This document shows, piece by piece, positions 43,957 to 52,291 of a stretch of DNA of 64,000 bases (the stretch's first letter is position 1; every line of letters begins with the position of its first letter). This stretch comes from Actinoplanes lutulentus (lineage in GTDB: Bacteria; Actinomycetota; Actinomycetes; Mycobacteriales; Micromonosporaceae): positions 186,001 to 250,000 of the forward strand of contig NZ_QLMJ01000012.1 in assembly GCF_003259845.1 (NCBI RefSeq). The letters run 5' to 3'. The notes beneath the pieces are model-generated. The model saw nothing but the letters and a program-made list of their open reading frames with translations. It did not search any database and was not told the DNA's origin. Position numbers and translations under genes: made by a program.

Positions 43957-44883
43957 ATGGCGGTCGTCATCGTGACCGGAGCGTCCAGTGGCATCGGGCG
44001 GGCTACCGCGTTGCGCCTGGCCGGCCGCGGCTGGACCGTCGTGCTGGCCGCCCGCAGGGCCGCTGAGCTGGAGACATTGGCCGCGGAGATTGCGGCCTCG
44101 GCCGCGGGCACCTCGGGCTCGGTCCCGGGCTCGGTCCCGGGCTCGGGCTCGGGCTCGGGTGAATCAGGCGCCGGGATCGGGGCGGCTCATGTCGTGCCCA
44201 CCGATCTCGCCGAGCCGGATGCCGCCGCGAATCTGGTGAAACGCACCCTGGAATTGACCGGCCGGATCGACGCCCTCGTCAACAACGCCGGTGTCGGTGG
44301 TGACGCTTCGGTGCTGACCGGTGACGGAGAAGTCCGCACGATTATCGAGGTAAATCTGCTGGCCCCGATCCGGCTGATGCGCGCGGTCGTGCCGGTCATG
44401 CGGGAGCAGGGTTCCGGAACCATCGTGAACATCGGTTCGGTGGCCGGTGAGATCGGCATCGGCGGCGCGTATTCGGCGAGCAAGTTCGGCCTGCGCGGGA
44501 TCAACGACTCGGTACGCCGGGAACTGGCCGGAACCGGTATCGCCGTGAGCCTCGTCGAGCCGGGATTCATCGCGACCGAGCTGACCGCGCATCGTTCCGG
44601 CCTGCCCGGCCCGGAAATCGTCGCGGAAGCGGTGGAGCGGGTCATCAAACGTCCCCGTCGCCGGGTGGTGGTGCCGGGTAAGTATCGCGCGGCGATCGTG
44701 CTGTCGAATGCCTTCCCGTTCATCACCGACCGCGTCTATGCCGGCAAAGCGGCGGGCAAACCCGCCGGCAAAGCGGCGGGCAAACCCGCCGGCAAAGCGG
44801 CGAGCAAACCCGCGGGCAAAGAGGCAGGCAAAGCTGCGGGCAAGCCGGCGGGCACCGCGGAGGGCAAGCCCGCGGGCACGTGA
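43957..44883 (+). CDS. Short-chain dehydrogenase with Lys/Ala/Pro-repeat tail
   Basis: This 308-residue protein starts at the ATG that places TGASSGIG at residues 7-14. An SDR core follows with NNAGVGG, the catalytic Ser in NIGSVAG and YSASK as the Tyr-Lys pair. Two low-complexity insertions are odd: a Gly/Ser/Pro stretch at about 50-68, encoded by 6- and 12-nt repeats, and a tail from about residue 262 made of AGKAAGKP repeats. The tail is strongly basic and resembles the C-termini of linker histones and actinobacterial HU proteins. Substrate unknown. It follows lsr2 beyond a terminator. Confidence 0.85.
   Translation: MAVVIVTGASSGIGRATALRLAGRGWTVVLAARRAAELETLAAEIAASAAGTSGSVPGSVPGSGSGSGESGAGIGAAHVVPTDLAEPDAAANLVKRTLELTGRIDALVNNAGVGGDASVLTGDGEVRTIIEVNLLAPIRLMRAVVPVMREQGSGTIVNIGSVAGEIGIGGAYSASKFGLRGINDSVRRELAGTGIAVSLVEPGFIATELTAHRSGLPGPEIVAEAVERVIKRPRRRVVVPGKYRAAIVLSNAFPFITDRVYAGKAAGKPAGKAAGKPAGKAASKPAGKEAGKAAGKPAGTAEGKPAGT
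44113..44160 (+). repeat. In-frame GGGCTC/GGCTCGGTCCCG tandem repeat in the SDR gene
   Basis: Two 12-nt copies and then four 6-nt copies encode a Gly/Ser/Pro/Val run inserted before the NAD-binding strand 3 region. The frame is preserved. Confidence 0.75.
44740..44880 (+). repeat. 24-nt tandem repeat encoding AGKAAGKP units
   Basis: The units at 44740 and 44764 are identical 24-mers. The third (44788) differs by one base, and later ones are degenerate to the stop. The identity at the nucleotide level points to recent expansion by slippage. Confidence 0.85.
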
Positions 44884-44951
44884 CGCTTTGACCACGACCG
44901 ATAACCGGTGGAACACGGTTCAACGCGTCGTACCGGGGTACCGCCAGACAC

Positions 44952-46016
44952 ATGCGTGTAGTGATCGTGGGCGCCAGCGGTAACGCCGGAACCGCCCTGC
45001 TGCGCCGCCTCCGGACCGAATCCGACATCGATGTGGCCGGCGTGAGCCGCCGGCTCCCCGAGAATTCAACGCTGGAATGGCATGCGGTGGACATCGGCGA
45101 GGACGGCGCCACCGACCTTCTCACGCCCGTTTTCCGGGGCGCCGACGCCGTGGTCAACCTGGCCTGGCAGATCCAGCCCAGCCACGATCAGCGCGTGCTG
45201 TACCGGACCAATGTGCTCGGCAGCCGGGCCGTCTTCCAGGCAGCGCTGCGGGCCGGTGTGTCCTCCCTGGTTCAGGCGTCGTCGGTCGGCGTTTACTCGC
45301 CCGGGCCGAAACACGCCTACGTCACCGAGGACTGGCGGCGCGGCGGTGTGCTCGAATCCTCGTACAGCCGGCACAAAGTCCTCGTCGAACGCATGCTCGA
45401 CGAGATCGAGTCCGACCATCCGATGCTGCGGGTGGTGCGGGTACGCCCCGGTCTGATCTTCCAGCGGGACGCCGGCACCGAGATCGGGCGGTATTTCGCC
45501 GGTCCGCTGCTGCCGGCCCGGCTGCTCCGCTTCGGCTGGATCCCGGTGATCCCCGCCCACCCCGGACTGCGGATGCAGGCGGTTCACGCGGACGACGTGG
45601 CCGAGGCGTATCTGTCGATTCTGCGGTCCGATGCCGATGGGGCGTTCAATCTGGCGGCCGGTCCGGTGCTGGATCCGCGGGTGGCTGCGCGGGCTTTTCA
45701 TGGCGTACCCATGCCTGTGCCTGGTTTTGCTCTTGAGGGTGCCGCCGCGCTGAGCTGGTGGCTGCGTCTGCAGCCGGTGGATCGCGGATGGGTGCGCCTG
45801 GGGTTGAAGGCGCCGCTGATGAGCTGTGACCGGGCCGCTGACGAGCTGGGGTGGCGTCCCCGGGTCGACGCTGTGACCGCGTTGCGGGAGGTGGTGGCGG
45901 GTCTCGCGGACCGTGCGCACGCCGAGACGCCGCCGATGCGGGGTGACGCGGACATGCCAGGACGGATGGGCGGATTGTTGCGGGGGCGTTTGCCGGGCAC
46001 GGGTAACCCGTACTGA
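44952..46016 (+). CDS. NAD-dependent epimerase/dehydratase family protein
   Basis: A 354-residue extended SDR. GASGNAGTALL (residues 7-17) is the TGxxGxxG-type loop, NLAWQIQPS the NAD-contact strand, ASSVGVYSPGP carries the catalytic Ser, and YSRHK the Tyr-Lys pair. The C-terminal 150 residues form the substrate domain, with HADDVAEAYL, a typical epimerase segment. The substrate is probably a nucleotide sugar or steroid-like molecule, but no detail can be read. It lies 68 nt downstream of the SDR gene. Confidence 0.85.
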   Translation: MRVVIVGASGNAGTALLRRLRTESDIDVAGVSRRLPENSTLEWHAVDIGEDGATDLLTPVFRGADAVVNLAWQIQPSHDQRVLYRTNVLGSRAVFQAALRAGVSSLVQASSVGVYSPGPKHAYVTEDWRRGGVLESSYSRHKVLVERMLDEIESDHPMLRVVRVRPGLIFQRDAGTEIGRYFAGPLLPARLLRFGWIPVIPAHPGLRMQAVHADDVAEAYLSILRSDADGAFNLAAGPVLDPRVAARAFHGVPMPVPGFALEGAAALSWWLRLQPVDRGWVRLGLKAPLMSCDRAADELGWRPRVDAVTALREVVAGLADRAHAETPPMRGDADMPGRMGGLLRGRLPGTGNPY

Positions 46017-46018
46017 GG

Positions 46019-46086
46019 GTGACGGACCGCCGGGGCCGGCGGCGGGGCGCGCCGGGGGGACGGACGTCAGTCGTCCGGTGCGTCAC
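46019..46086. repeat. 68-nt dispersed element with inverted ends, copy B
   Basis: This is the second copy of the element at 23569-23634: it begins GTGACGG and ends GTGCGTCAC. It starts 2 nt after the epimerase stop and ends 12 nt before the 3' end of the minus-strand HAD gene. The GC-rich middle can fold into a hairpin (CCGCCGGGG/CCGGCGGCGG-type pairing). Confidence 0.55.
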
Positions 46087-46098
46087 GGGGGTGTGCGG

Positions 46099-46830
46099 TC
46101 AGGCGTACTCATGGAAGAGGGTGAGAAGGCCGAATCCGTCTTGGATCTCGTGGTCGGGGTCGGGCCAGCCATCCGGGGACTCGGTGGTGGTGCGGGTGGA
46201 CGTCATCAGGATGGCTTTGCCGATGTCGGCGCGGCGGGCGCAGAGGACGTCGCGGCGGCGGCTGTCGCCGATGAACCAGCAGTTCGGCGGGGCGATGCCG
46301 AGGGCGTCGGTGGCGTTCCAGATCATCTGCGGGTTGGGTTTGCGGACGCCGGCCTCGTCGCTGTAGACCTGCGTGGCGAAAAGGTGGCCCACGCCGGTTT
46401 TGTCGAGGAAGTCGCGATGGACGGCTCCGGACAGCGTGTTGCTGACCACCGCCAGCGGGATGTCGCGTTCGGTGATCGCCGCGAGGGCTTCGGGAATGCC
46501 CGGACGCAGGCGCCAGCCGTCCCGCCAGGCCCAGTCGTAGCTGAGACGGGGAATGGCCGTGCGGGTCCGGGCCTGGGCCTCGGACGGCCAGCCGGCGATC
46601 ACGAAGCGTTCCCAGACCTCGGCCTGAGGCATCTCGTCCGGCCAGTCCTCGTCACGCCACGCCGCGTAGGCGGCGGCACCCTCGGTGAGCGAACGCTGGA
46701 TCTCGCCCGGCGGGAGCACGCCCTTGATCAGGTTGAAGAGGCGCAGCACCAGCTCCGGTTGCGCCACCCGTTGAGGCGGGGCATCGGCGAGCACGCCGCC
46801 GAAATCGAGAAGCACGGCCCGCGGCGTCAT
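46099..46830 (-). CDS. HAD-family hydrolase
   Basis: A 243-residue phosphatase-type protein. Motif I is LLDFGGVLAD, with nucleophile Asp; the second Asp of the usual DxD is Gly, as in many HAD-IA members. Motif II is VVSNT, motif III the Lys in RKPNP, motif IV GDSRRRD. The cap lies between motifs I and II (helical, subclass I). The ATG overlaps the stop of the upstream ROK gene (ATGA). A sugar-phosphate substrate is suggested by that coupling but is not proven. Confidence 0.87.
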   Translation of the reverse strand: MTPRAVLLDFGGVLADAPPQRVAQPELVLRLFNLIKGVLPPGEIQRSLTEGAAAYAAWRDEDWPDEMPQAEVWERFVIAGWPSEAQARTRTAIPRLSYDWAWRDGWRLRPGIPEALAAITERDIPLAVVSNTLSGAVHRDFLDKTGVGHLFATQVYSDEAGVRKPNPQMIWNATDALGIAPPNCWFIGDSRRRDVLCARRADIGKAILMTSTRTTTESPDGWPDPDHEIQDGFGLLTLFHEYA

Positions 46831-47594
46831 CGTTGCCCCAGAGTCCAGGCGCGGACGCCGCCGACGATGCCCGCGGTGTTCGGAACCACCACCACATCGT
46901 CGCCCATCCGGGCCAGTTGTGTGGCGGTGATCAGCCTGCTGTTGCCGCCGCCGAGGTAGACGCGGTCCCAGAGGAAGACCGGCCGCAGTCCCTCGATCAC
47001 GTTGCGGACCCGGCGCGACCAGAGGGCGTCACCGAGGCGGCGGCGTTCGTGCTCGCCGATGTAGGTGTCGTAGGACATCCCCCAGCGGACCGGCGCCTGC
47101 GACATCTCCAGGTGCGGGGCCAGCTCGCCGCCGTCGAAGAGCGCGCAGCCCAGCCCGGTGCCGAGGGTCAGCACCAGCTCGCAGCCGGTGCCCGCGACCA
47201 CCCCGGCGCCGTGCACCTCGGCGTCGTTGAGCACCAGCGTGGGCAGCCCGAACGCGTCGGCCAGGGCGGTACGCGCGTCGAACCCCCGCCACGCCTCGAC
47301 CAGCTCAGGGTCGATCCTGGTCCGCGGCCCGGAGCGGGTCACGTAATGCGGCGTCGCCACCACCACGCCGTGCCGGATCATCCCGGGCATGCCGACCGTG
47401 ACGCGGTCAGCGTTCGGCAGTTGTTCGCCGAGATTCACCAGAGTCTTGACGAAGAGTTCGGGTGGCAGAGGGTACGGTGTCGGCACCCGGATGGGGTGTG
47501 CCCGCATCGTGCCGGCCTCATCGAGGACCGAGCCCTTGATGCCGCCGCCGCCACAGTCGATCGTCAGGGTGAAAGCCACGCGGCCAGTGTGCAT
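46827..47594 (-). CDS. ROK-family/polyphosphate-glucokinase-like sugar kinase
   Basis: This 255-residue protein has the ATPase phosphate-1 motif DCGGGGIKGSVLD near residue 13, the catalytic-base region LNDAEVHGAG, and phosphate-2 LTLGTGLGCALF. The C-terminal GGGNSRLI is the adenosine loop. The ROK zinc motif (CxCGxxGC) is absent, which is seen in polyphosphate glucokinases. The ATG at 47594 is chosen because GGGAGG lies 9 nt before it; GTG 47603 is too close to that site. It is coupled to the HAD hydrolase gene by ATGA. Confidence 0.83.
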   Translation of the reverse strand: MHTGRVAFTLTIDCGGGGIKGSVLDEAGTMRAHPIRVPTPYPLPPELFVKTLVNLGEQLPNADRVTVGMPGMIRHGVVVATPHYVTRSGPRTRIDPELVEAWRGFDARTALADAFGLPTLVLNDAEVHGAGVVAGTGCELVLTLGTGLGCALFDGGELAPHLEMSQAPVRWGMSYDTYIGEHERRRLGDALWSRRVRNVIEGLRPVFLWDRVYLGGGNSRLITATQLARMGDDVVVVPNTAGIVGGVRAWTLGQR

Positions 47595-47645
47595 GTCGAC
47601 CACCTCCCAGACACAACAATTGTGACCGGCGAGCCGCTGGGGTTT

Positions 47646-48686
47646 CTAGCCCGCTTCCTCCGCCCAGACGCGCCAGTTGTCCAGGACGCCGTGCAGGGCC
47701 GGGGTGAGCCACCCGGGGGCGGATCTGCGGAACACACCCGGATCCATCGAACCGGCGCCGGACGGCAGCGCCCCGACCATGTGCGGGACGAGATCCCCCA
47801 GGTTGGCCCAGTGCACCAGTTCCGGCTCGGCCGGCCAGGCGCCGAGGATCACCCGGGCGTAGACGCCGCGCCGGTGCAGCGCCTCCAGCGTCAGCGACGT
47901 GTGGTTGAGCGTGCCCAGACCGGCGCGGGCCACCACGATCACGTCGGCGCCGAGCGTGGTCGCCAGGTCGGCGAAGGTCCACGGCTCGCCGGACGCGCGC
48001 AGGCCCATCGGCACGAGCAGCCCGCCCGCGCCCTCGACCAGCACCAGGTCGTGCTTGCCGGCCTCGGCCCGGATCGCGTCGACCACGTCGGACAGGTCGA
48101 GCGGTGGTAGCCCGGCGACTTTCGCGGCGGCCAGCGGCGCGAGAGGTTCCGGGTATTCGGCGAGGGTGCGCACGGTTTCCGTGCCGGCCAGCCGGCTGAT
48201 CACCTCAGCGTCGGTCGGCGCGCCGGTGTTGGTGCCCGTCTGACCGGGTTTGATCACCGCGACGCGCAGCCCGGCGGACTGGGCCGCAGCGGCCATCGCG
48301 GCCGTGGTGATGGTCTTGCCGACCTCGGTGTCGGTGCCGGTGACGAGCACGACGCCGTGCCACTCGTGCTGCTCGGAGCGGCTCGGCAGGGGTTGCGCCT
48401 GAGCGGCCAGCTCGGTGTCTATCTCGGCGGCCAGGGCCTCACCGTCGACATCGGCCTCGGTGAGACGCTCCTCGACCGGCTCCACCGGCTTTTCCAATGG
48501 CTCGGGCTCAGCGGGTGGCGCGGTGGAGACCGGCGGCCGCCCGCCACCATGTGCGTGAAGCGGATCGACGAGAGTCCGCTTTCGCGGTGGCGTGGCGAGG
48601 GGCAGCCCGTGGCCGCCCCGGGATCGGGGCGGGGGCGCCACCGAGATGCCGGAATAGTAGGAGCCGGAAGGGGGGTCGGCCGTCAT
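47646..48686 (-). CDS. bioD: Dethiobiotin synthetase with long N-terminal extension
   Basis: A 346-residue protein; BioD enzymes usually have about 225-240. The extra 109 N-terminal residues are Pro/Glu/Ala-rich and look disordered, with two possible helices. The catalytic part starts with P-loop GTDTEVGKT (117-125), then KPGQTGT, VEGAGGLLVP (metal and substrate loop) and GTLNHTSLT. It closes the ureido ring of biotin with ATP and CO2. The ATG overlaps the bioF stop (ATGA), so the extension is translated in a coupled way and is not a start-site error of the usual kind. Confidence 0.92.
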   Translation of the reverse strand: MTADPPSGSYYSGISVAPPPRSRGGHGLPLATPPRKRTLVDPLHAHGGGRPPVSTAPPAEPEPLEKPVEPVEERLTEADVDGEALAAEIDTELAAQAQPLPSRSEQHEWHGVVLVTGTDTEVGKTITTAAMAAAAQSAGLRVAVIKPGQTGTNTGAPTDAEVISRLAGTETVRTLAEYPEPLAPLAAAKVAGLPPLDLSDVVDAIRAEAGKHDLVLVEGAGGLLVPMGLRASGEPWTFADLATTLGADVIVVARAGLGTLNHTSLTLEALHRRGVYARVILGAWPAEPELVHWANLGDLVPHMVGALPSGAGSMDPGVFRRSAPGWLTPALHGVLDNWRVWAEEAG

Positions 48687-49834
48687 GGTGCGCACTCCAC
48701 GATCACTTTCAGGGCGTTGGCGAAATCCGCCTCGGTAACACCCGCGTTCAGGGTCAGCCGGAGCCGCGAGCTGCCGTCCGGCGTCGAGGGCGGCCGGAAG
48801 CAGCCCACTGCCACACCACGATCGCGGCAGTCGGCGGCCCAGGCGACGGCCGCTTCCGGACCGGGCGCGGGCACGGAGAGAACCCCGGCGGCCGGGTCGC
48901 GGACGTCGAAGCCCGCCTCCCGCAGCCGCTCGGCGATCCGCGCGCCCCGCCGGGCCAGCTCGGCACGCCTGTCGTCGGCGGCGCGGGCCACCCGGACGGC
49001 GGCGAGCACCCCGGCGACCACGGCCGGGGGCGGTGCGGTGTCGTAGATGAAGGTGCGCCCGGTGTCGACCAGGTGCCGGATGAACGCCGCCGGACCGGCC
49101 ACCACGCCGCCGGCGCCGCCGAGTGCCTTGGAGAGCGTGGCGGTGACCAGCACGTCGGTCGCGCCGGCGAGTCCGGCCGCGGCCACCCCGCCGGCGCCCT
49201 CGATGCCGAGCAGGCCGAGCGCGTGCGCGTCGTCGACGATCAGCAGAGCACCGTGCGCCGAGGTCACCTCGTGCAGCTCGGCGAGCGGTGCCAGGTCGCC
49301 GTCGACCGAGAAGACCGACTCGGTGATCACAGCGGCCCGGCCCGGGTGGTCTCTCAGCATGGTTTCGACGGCGGCCGGATCGTTGTGCGGCGCCTTTTTC
49401 ACCGGGATGCCGGAGATCTTGCAGCCGTCGATCAGCGACGCGTGGTTGTAGGCGTCGGAGACGACCAGGTCGCAGACCGCGCCGACGGCCCGGACCACCG
49501 CGAGGTTCGCGAGATAGCCCGAGGAGAAGACCAGCGCGCTGTCCGCGCCGAGCCAGCCGGCCAGCGCGGACTCCAGATCGGCGTGTGCCTCGGTGGTGCC
49601 GCGGACCAGCCGGGAACCGGTGGCGCCCAGGCCGTAGGCGTCGAGCGCGTCACGAGCAGCGGCCACCACGTCCGGGTGAACGGAGAGTCCCAAGTAGTCG
49701 TTGCCGGCGAGATCAACGACGCTGTCACCGGCCGCACGGGGGCGCAACTGACGGGTGAGCCCCGCCTTGGCCCGCTCGCGGGCCAGGCGATCGATCGCCT
49801 CCAACCAGCCGGTCAAGACACCCCCAGAGATCAC
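48683..49834 (-). CDS. bioF: 8-amino-7-oxononanoate synthase
   Basis: A 383-residue PLP enzyme that joins pimeloyl thioester with alanine. Visible are DLAGNDYLGLS, GATGSRLVRG, HASLIDG (His stacking on PLP), IVDDAHALG, and the Schiff-base Lys in TLSKALGG. Length is normal. The GTG at 49834 is used; a second GTG five codons in is possible. It is first in the bioF-bioD operon and divergent from bioB (67 nt). bioA is not in the window. Confidence 0.94.
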   Translation of the reverse strand: MISGGVLTGWLEAIDRLARERAKAGLTRQLRPRAAGDSVVDLAGNDYLGLSVHPDVVAAARDALDAYGLGATGSRLVRGTTEAHADLESALAGWLGADSALVFSSGYLANLAVVRAVGAVCDLVVSDAYNHASLIDGCKISGIPVKKAPHNDPAAVETMLRDHPGRAAVITESVFSVDGDLAPLAELHEVTSAHGALLIVDDAHALGLLGIEGAGGVAAAGLAGATDVLVTATLSKALGGAGGVVAGPAAFIRHLVDTGRTFIYDTAPPPAVVAGVLAAVRVARAADDRRAELARRGARIAERLREAGFDVRDPAAGVLSVPAPGPEAAVAWAADCRDRGVAVGCFRPPSTPDGSSRLRLTLNAGVTEADFANALKVIVECAP

Positions 49835-49889
49835 GAGACCCGGAAACTACCACCCACCACCGACAGTCCTGCCCGGGCCGGGAACTCTG

Positions 49890-49895
49890 TAGGGT
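49890..49895 (+). promoter_or_regulatory. -10 box of bioB-bsaP
   Basis: TAGGGT lies 6 nt before the bioB ATG, within the 67-nt bioF/bioB divergent promoter region. Confidence 0.45.
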
Positions 49896-49901
49896 ACGGG
49901 C

Positions 49902-50897
49902 ATGCCAGACATCCTCGACCGGGCCCGGACCCGGGTCCTCGACGGCGGCGCCGGCCTCACCGAGACGGAGATCCTGGAGGTTCTTCGTTCGCCCGATGAG
50001 GACCTGCCCGCCCTGTTGCAGCTGGCACATGACGTGCGGATGAAGTGGTGCGGCCCGGAGGTCGAGGTCGAGGGCATCATCTCGCTGAAGACCGGCGGCT
50101 GCCCCGAGGACTGTCACTTCTGTTCCCAGTCGGGACTTTTCTCATCTCCCGTGCGCGCCGTCTGGCTGGACATTCCCTCTCTCGTGGAGGCGGCGAAACA
50201 GACCGCGGCCACCGGTGCGACCGAGTTCTGCATCGTGGCCGCCGTGCGCGGCCCGGACAAACGGCTCATGGACCAGATGCGCGCCGGGGTGAAAGCCATC
50301 AAGGAAGCGGTCGACATCCAGGTCGCCGCGAGCCTCGGCATGCTCACCCAGGAGCAGGTCGACGACCTCGTCGAGATGGGTGTGCACCGCTACAACCACA
50401 ACCTGGAGACCTGCCGCTCCTACTTCACCAACGTGGTGACCACCCACTCGTGGGAGGAGCGCTGGGGCACGCTGAAAATGGTGCGCGACTCCGGCATGGA
50501 GGTCTGCTGCGGCGGCATCCTGGGCCTGGGCGAGACCATTGAGCAGCGTGCCGAGTTCGCGGCGCAGCTGGCCGAGCTCGACCCGCACGAGGTCCCGCTG
50601 AACTTCCTCAACCCCCGTCCGGGCACGCCTCTCGGTGACCGCCCGGTCGTGGAGGGCAAGGACGCGCTGCGCGCGATCGCCGCCTTCCGGCTCGCGATGC
50701 CCAAGACCATCCTTCGGTACGCCGGAGGGCGTGAGATCACGCTGGGCGATCTGGGTACGCGCGAAGGCCTGCTCGGCGGCATCAACGCGGTGATCGTCGG
50801 CAATTACCTGACGACGCTGGGCCGGCCCGCGACGGCCGACCTGGAGCTGCTCCAGGACCTGAAGATGCCGGTCAAGTCGCTGTCGGCCACGTTCTGA
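49902..50897 (+). CDS. bioB: Biotin synthase
   Basis: A 331-residue radical-SAM enzyme that inserts sulfur into dethiobiotin. The [4Fe-4S] motif is C67-x3-C71-x2-C74 (CPEDCHFC). [30 protein letters not shown] and RYAGGRE are all typical; the [2Fe-2S] ligands include C107 and C139-region equivalents, with the Arg in YAGGRE. Its stop shares one base with the start of bsaP (TGATG). Actinobacterial BioB of this type depends on BsaP for turnover (recent literature, from memory). Confidence 0.96.
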   Translation: MPDILDRARTRVLDGGAGLTETEILEVLRSPDEDLPALLQLAHDVRMKWCGPEVEVEGIISLKTGGCPEDCHFCSQSGLFSSPVRAVWLDIPSLVEAAKQTAATGATEFCIVAAVRGPDKRLMDQMRAGVKAIKEAVDIQVAASLGMLTQEQVDDLVEMGVHRYNHNLETCRSYFTNVVTTHSWEERWGTLKMVRDSGMEVCCGGILGLGETIEQRAEFAAQLAELDPHEVPLNFLNPRPGTPLGDRPVVEGKDALRAIAAFRLAMPKTILRYAGGREITLGDLGTREGLLGGINAVIVGNYLTTLGRPATADLELLQDLKMPVKSLSATF

Positions 50898-51073
50898 TGT
50901 TCTGCGACCGGTGCGGGCTGCCGGCGGCCGAGGGTGATCACTCGGGTTGTGCGGCAGCGCGCGAGCTGGAGCCACCGAGGTTCTGCCCGCACTGCCGCCG
51001 GCGCATGAAGGTGCAGGTGGTCCCGACAGGATGGACAGCCACCTGCGTGGAACACGGTCTGCTGAGGGGTTGA
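50897..51073 (+). CDS. bsaP: Biotin synthase auxiliary protein BsaP (58 residues)
   Basis: This short gene starts [18 protein letters not shown] and has six cysteines: C3, C6, C18, C30, C33 and C50, with CxxC (CDRC) and CPHC pairs. It overlaps the bioB stop by one base. Position, size and Cys pattern match BsaP of mycobacteria (Rv1590, just after bioB), an iron-sulfur protein reported to support BioB catalysis in actinobacteria (from memory). It is below common length cut-offs and easily missed. A terminator follows 10 nt after the stop. Confidence 0.88.
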   Translation: MFCDRCGLPAAEGDHSGCAAARELEPPRFCPHCRRRMKVQVVPTGWTATCVEHGLLRG

Positions 51074-51082
51074 GAAACCCTT

Positions 51083-51117
51083 GGGTGGCGGCTCCCTGAA
51101 CCAGGTCGCCGCCACCC
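51083..51117. terminator. Bidirectional hairpin terminator after bsaP
   Basis: A perfect 10-bp stem, GGGTGGCGGC (51083-51092) and GCCGCCACCC (51108-51117), encloses a 15-nt loop. There is no strong T run. It lies between the convergent bsaP and ACT-GNAT genes and can serve both. Confidence 0.7.
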
Positions 51118-51127
51118 CTCTCACCCG

Positions 51128-52174
51128 CTACCCGGAGGTCGCAGGAGTCTCTTTGCCGACCGGGCTTCCCGCCGTCGGCAGGGTGACGCTGACCATCGTC
51201 CCGTCGCGCTCGATCGATCCGGCGCCGAGGCGTCGCAGCGTGCGCAGCATCGCCACGTTGTCAGCGCCGGTGTGTGCCACCACGGCCGCGAAACCGGAGC
51301 GCTCGGCGTACCCGTAAAGCCTGCGCAGCAGAGCGGTGCCGAGGCCACGCCGCTGCCAGCCGTCCTCGACCAGCAGGGCGACCTCGCCGAGGTCGCCCTC
51401 GGTGACCAGGTTCGCCATCGCGATCACGGCGCCGGCCGGTGTCGCCGCCACCAGCGTCACGCCGCCGGCCGGTTCGAGCAGCTGGCGCAGCCGGTTGTCA
51501 CCGGGAACCGAGCCGCTCAGGTACCGCCGCCGCAGCGTGGCCTGCGAGCAGCTCTCGTGCAGCTCGCGGACGGCCGCCAGGTCGTCTTTCGTCGCCGGGC
51601 GGACGACCAGCTCGGCGCCGTCGGACAGCAAGAGGGTGACCTGTTCGTGCTGCTGCCGCACGACCACACCGGCGAGCTCGACCAGGGCCTGCGCCCGGGC
51701 GTACTCGGCGGGGGTGAAGGCGGGCAGCGCGCGGAGCACCTCGTAGGAGCCGCCGGCCGGGTCGGCCAGCGTCATCCGTCCACCGTGGAAGCCGGGCTGC
51801 TCGGTCACGGTGCCCGGGCGCCACCGCACCTCGGTCGCGTCGAGCAGGGCCACCAGGGTCTCGCCCAGAGCGTCCGGCTCGTGCACGAGACGCCCGGCCA
51901 GAGCCAGCGCGCGGGTCGGCTGATCGGCTAAACCCTGCGCCTCGGCCCTCGTCACGAAGACGTCCCGGCCACGGCCCTTGACCACGGCGGCGAGAACGTC
52001 CGCGTCGGTCAGCGCGTCGGGCGCGTCGACGAGGAAGTCGTCGACCGCACCCTCCTCGGTCGTATGCACCTGGACGGCAAGGATGTTCACCGACCGCAGA
52101 GCCAGGCTCGCGGTCAGCACGGAAAGGTAGCCGGGACGGTCGTCGACCGTGGCTCGAATTCGCCACAACGCCAT
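51128..52174 (-). CDS. ACT-domain/GNAT acetyltransferase fusion
   Basis: A 348-residue protein. An N-terminal ACT domain (about 1-75: RIRATVDDRPGYLSVLTASL) normally binds amino acids. A middle region of about 110 residues is unassigned. A C-terminal GNAT domain (about 200-335) has VEDGWQRRGLGTALL as the acetyl-CoA loop. The layout recalls acetyltransferases controlled by amino-acid binding. The ATG is set by AAAGGAG 9 nt upstream, although the frame is open 34 codons further. A second ACT protein is encoded upstream on the same strand, 117 nt away. Confidence 0.84.
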   Translation of the reverse strand: MALWRIRATVDDRPGYLSVLTASLALRSVNILAVQVHTTEEGAVDDFLVDAPDALTDADVLAAVVKGRGRDVFVTRAEAQGLADQPTRALALAGRLVHEPDALGETLVALLDATEVRWRPGTVTEQPGFHGGRMTLADPAGGSYEVLRALPAFTPAEYARAQALVELAGVVVRQQHEQVTLLLSDGAELVVRPATKDDLAAVRELHESCSQATLRRRYLSGSVPGDNRLRQLLEPAGGVTLVAATPAGAVIAMANLVTEGDLGEVALLVEDGWQRRGLGTALLRRLYGYAERSGFAAVVAHTGADNVAMLRTLRRLGAGSIERDGTMVSVTLPTAGSPVGKETPATSG

Positions 52175-52291
52175 GCGGGGCACTCCTTTCATGCACTCGT
52201 GATCCGCACTCAAGAGTGCCCCGGCGTTGTTACCCGAAGATTGCCTGACCTGCGATTTCCGCGTAAGAACGATCACACGGGGTCACGATGG

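Noticed and set aside
44736-44951. Minus-strand frame of Leu-Pro-Ala repeats opposite the SDR tail
   Set aside because: It is the complement of the in-frame AGKAAGKP repeats and has no start context or family match.
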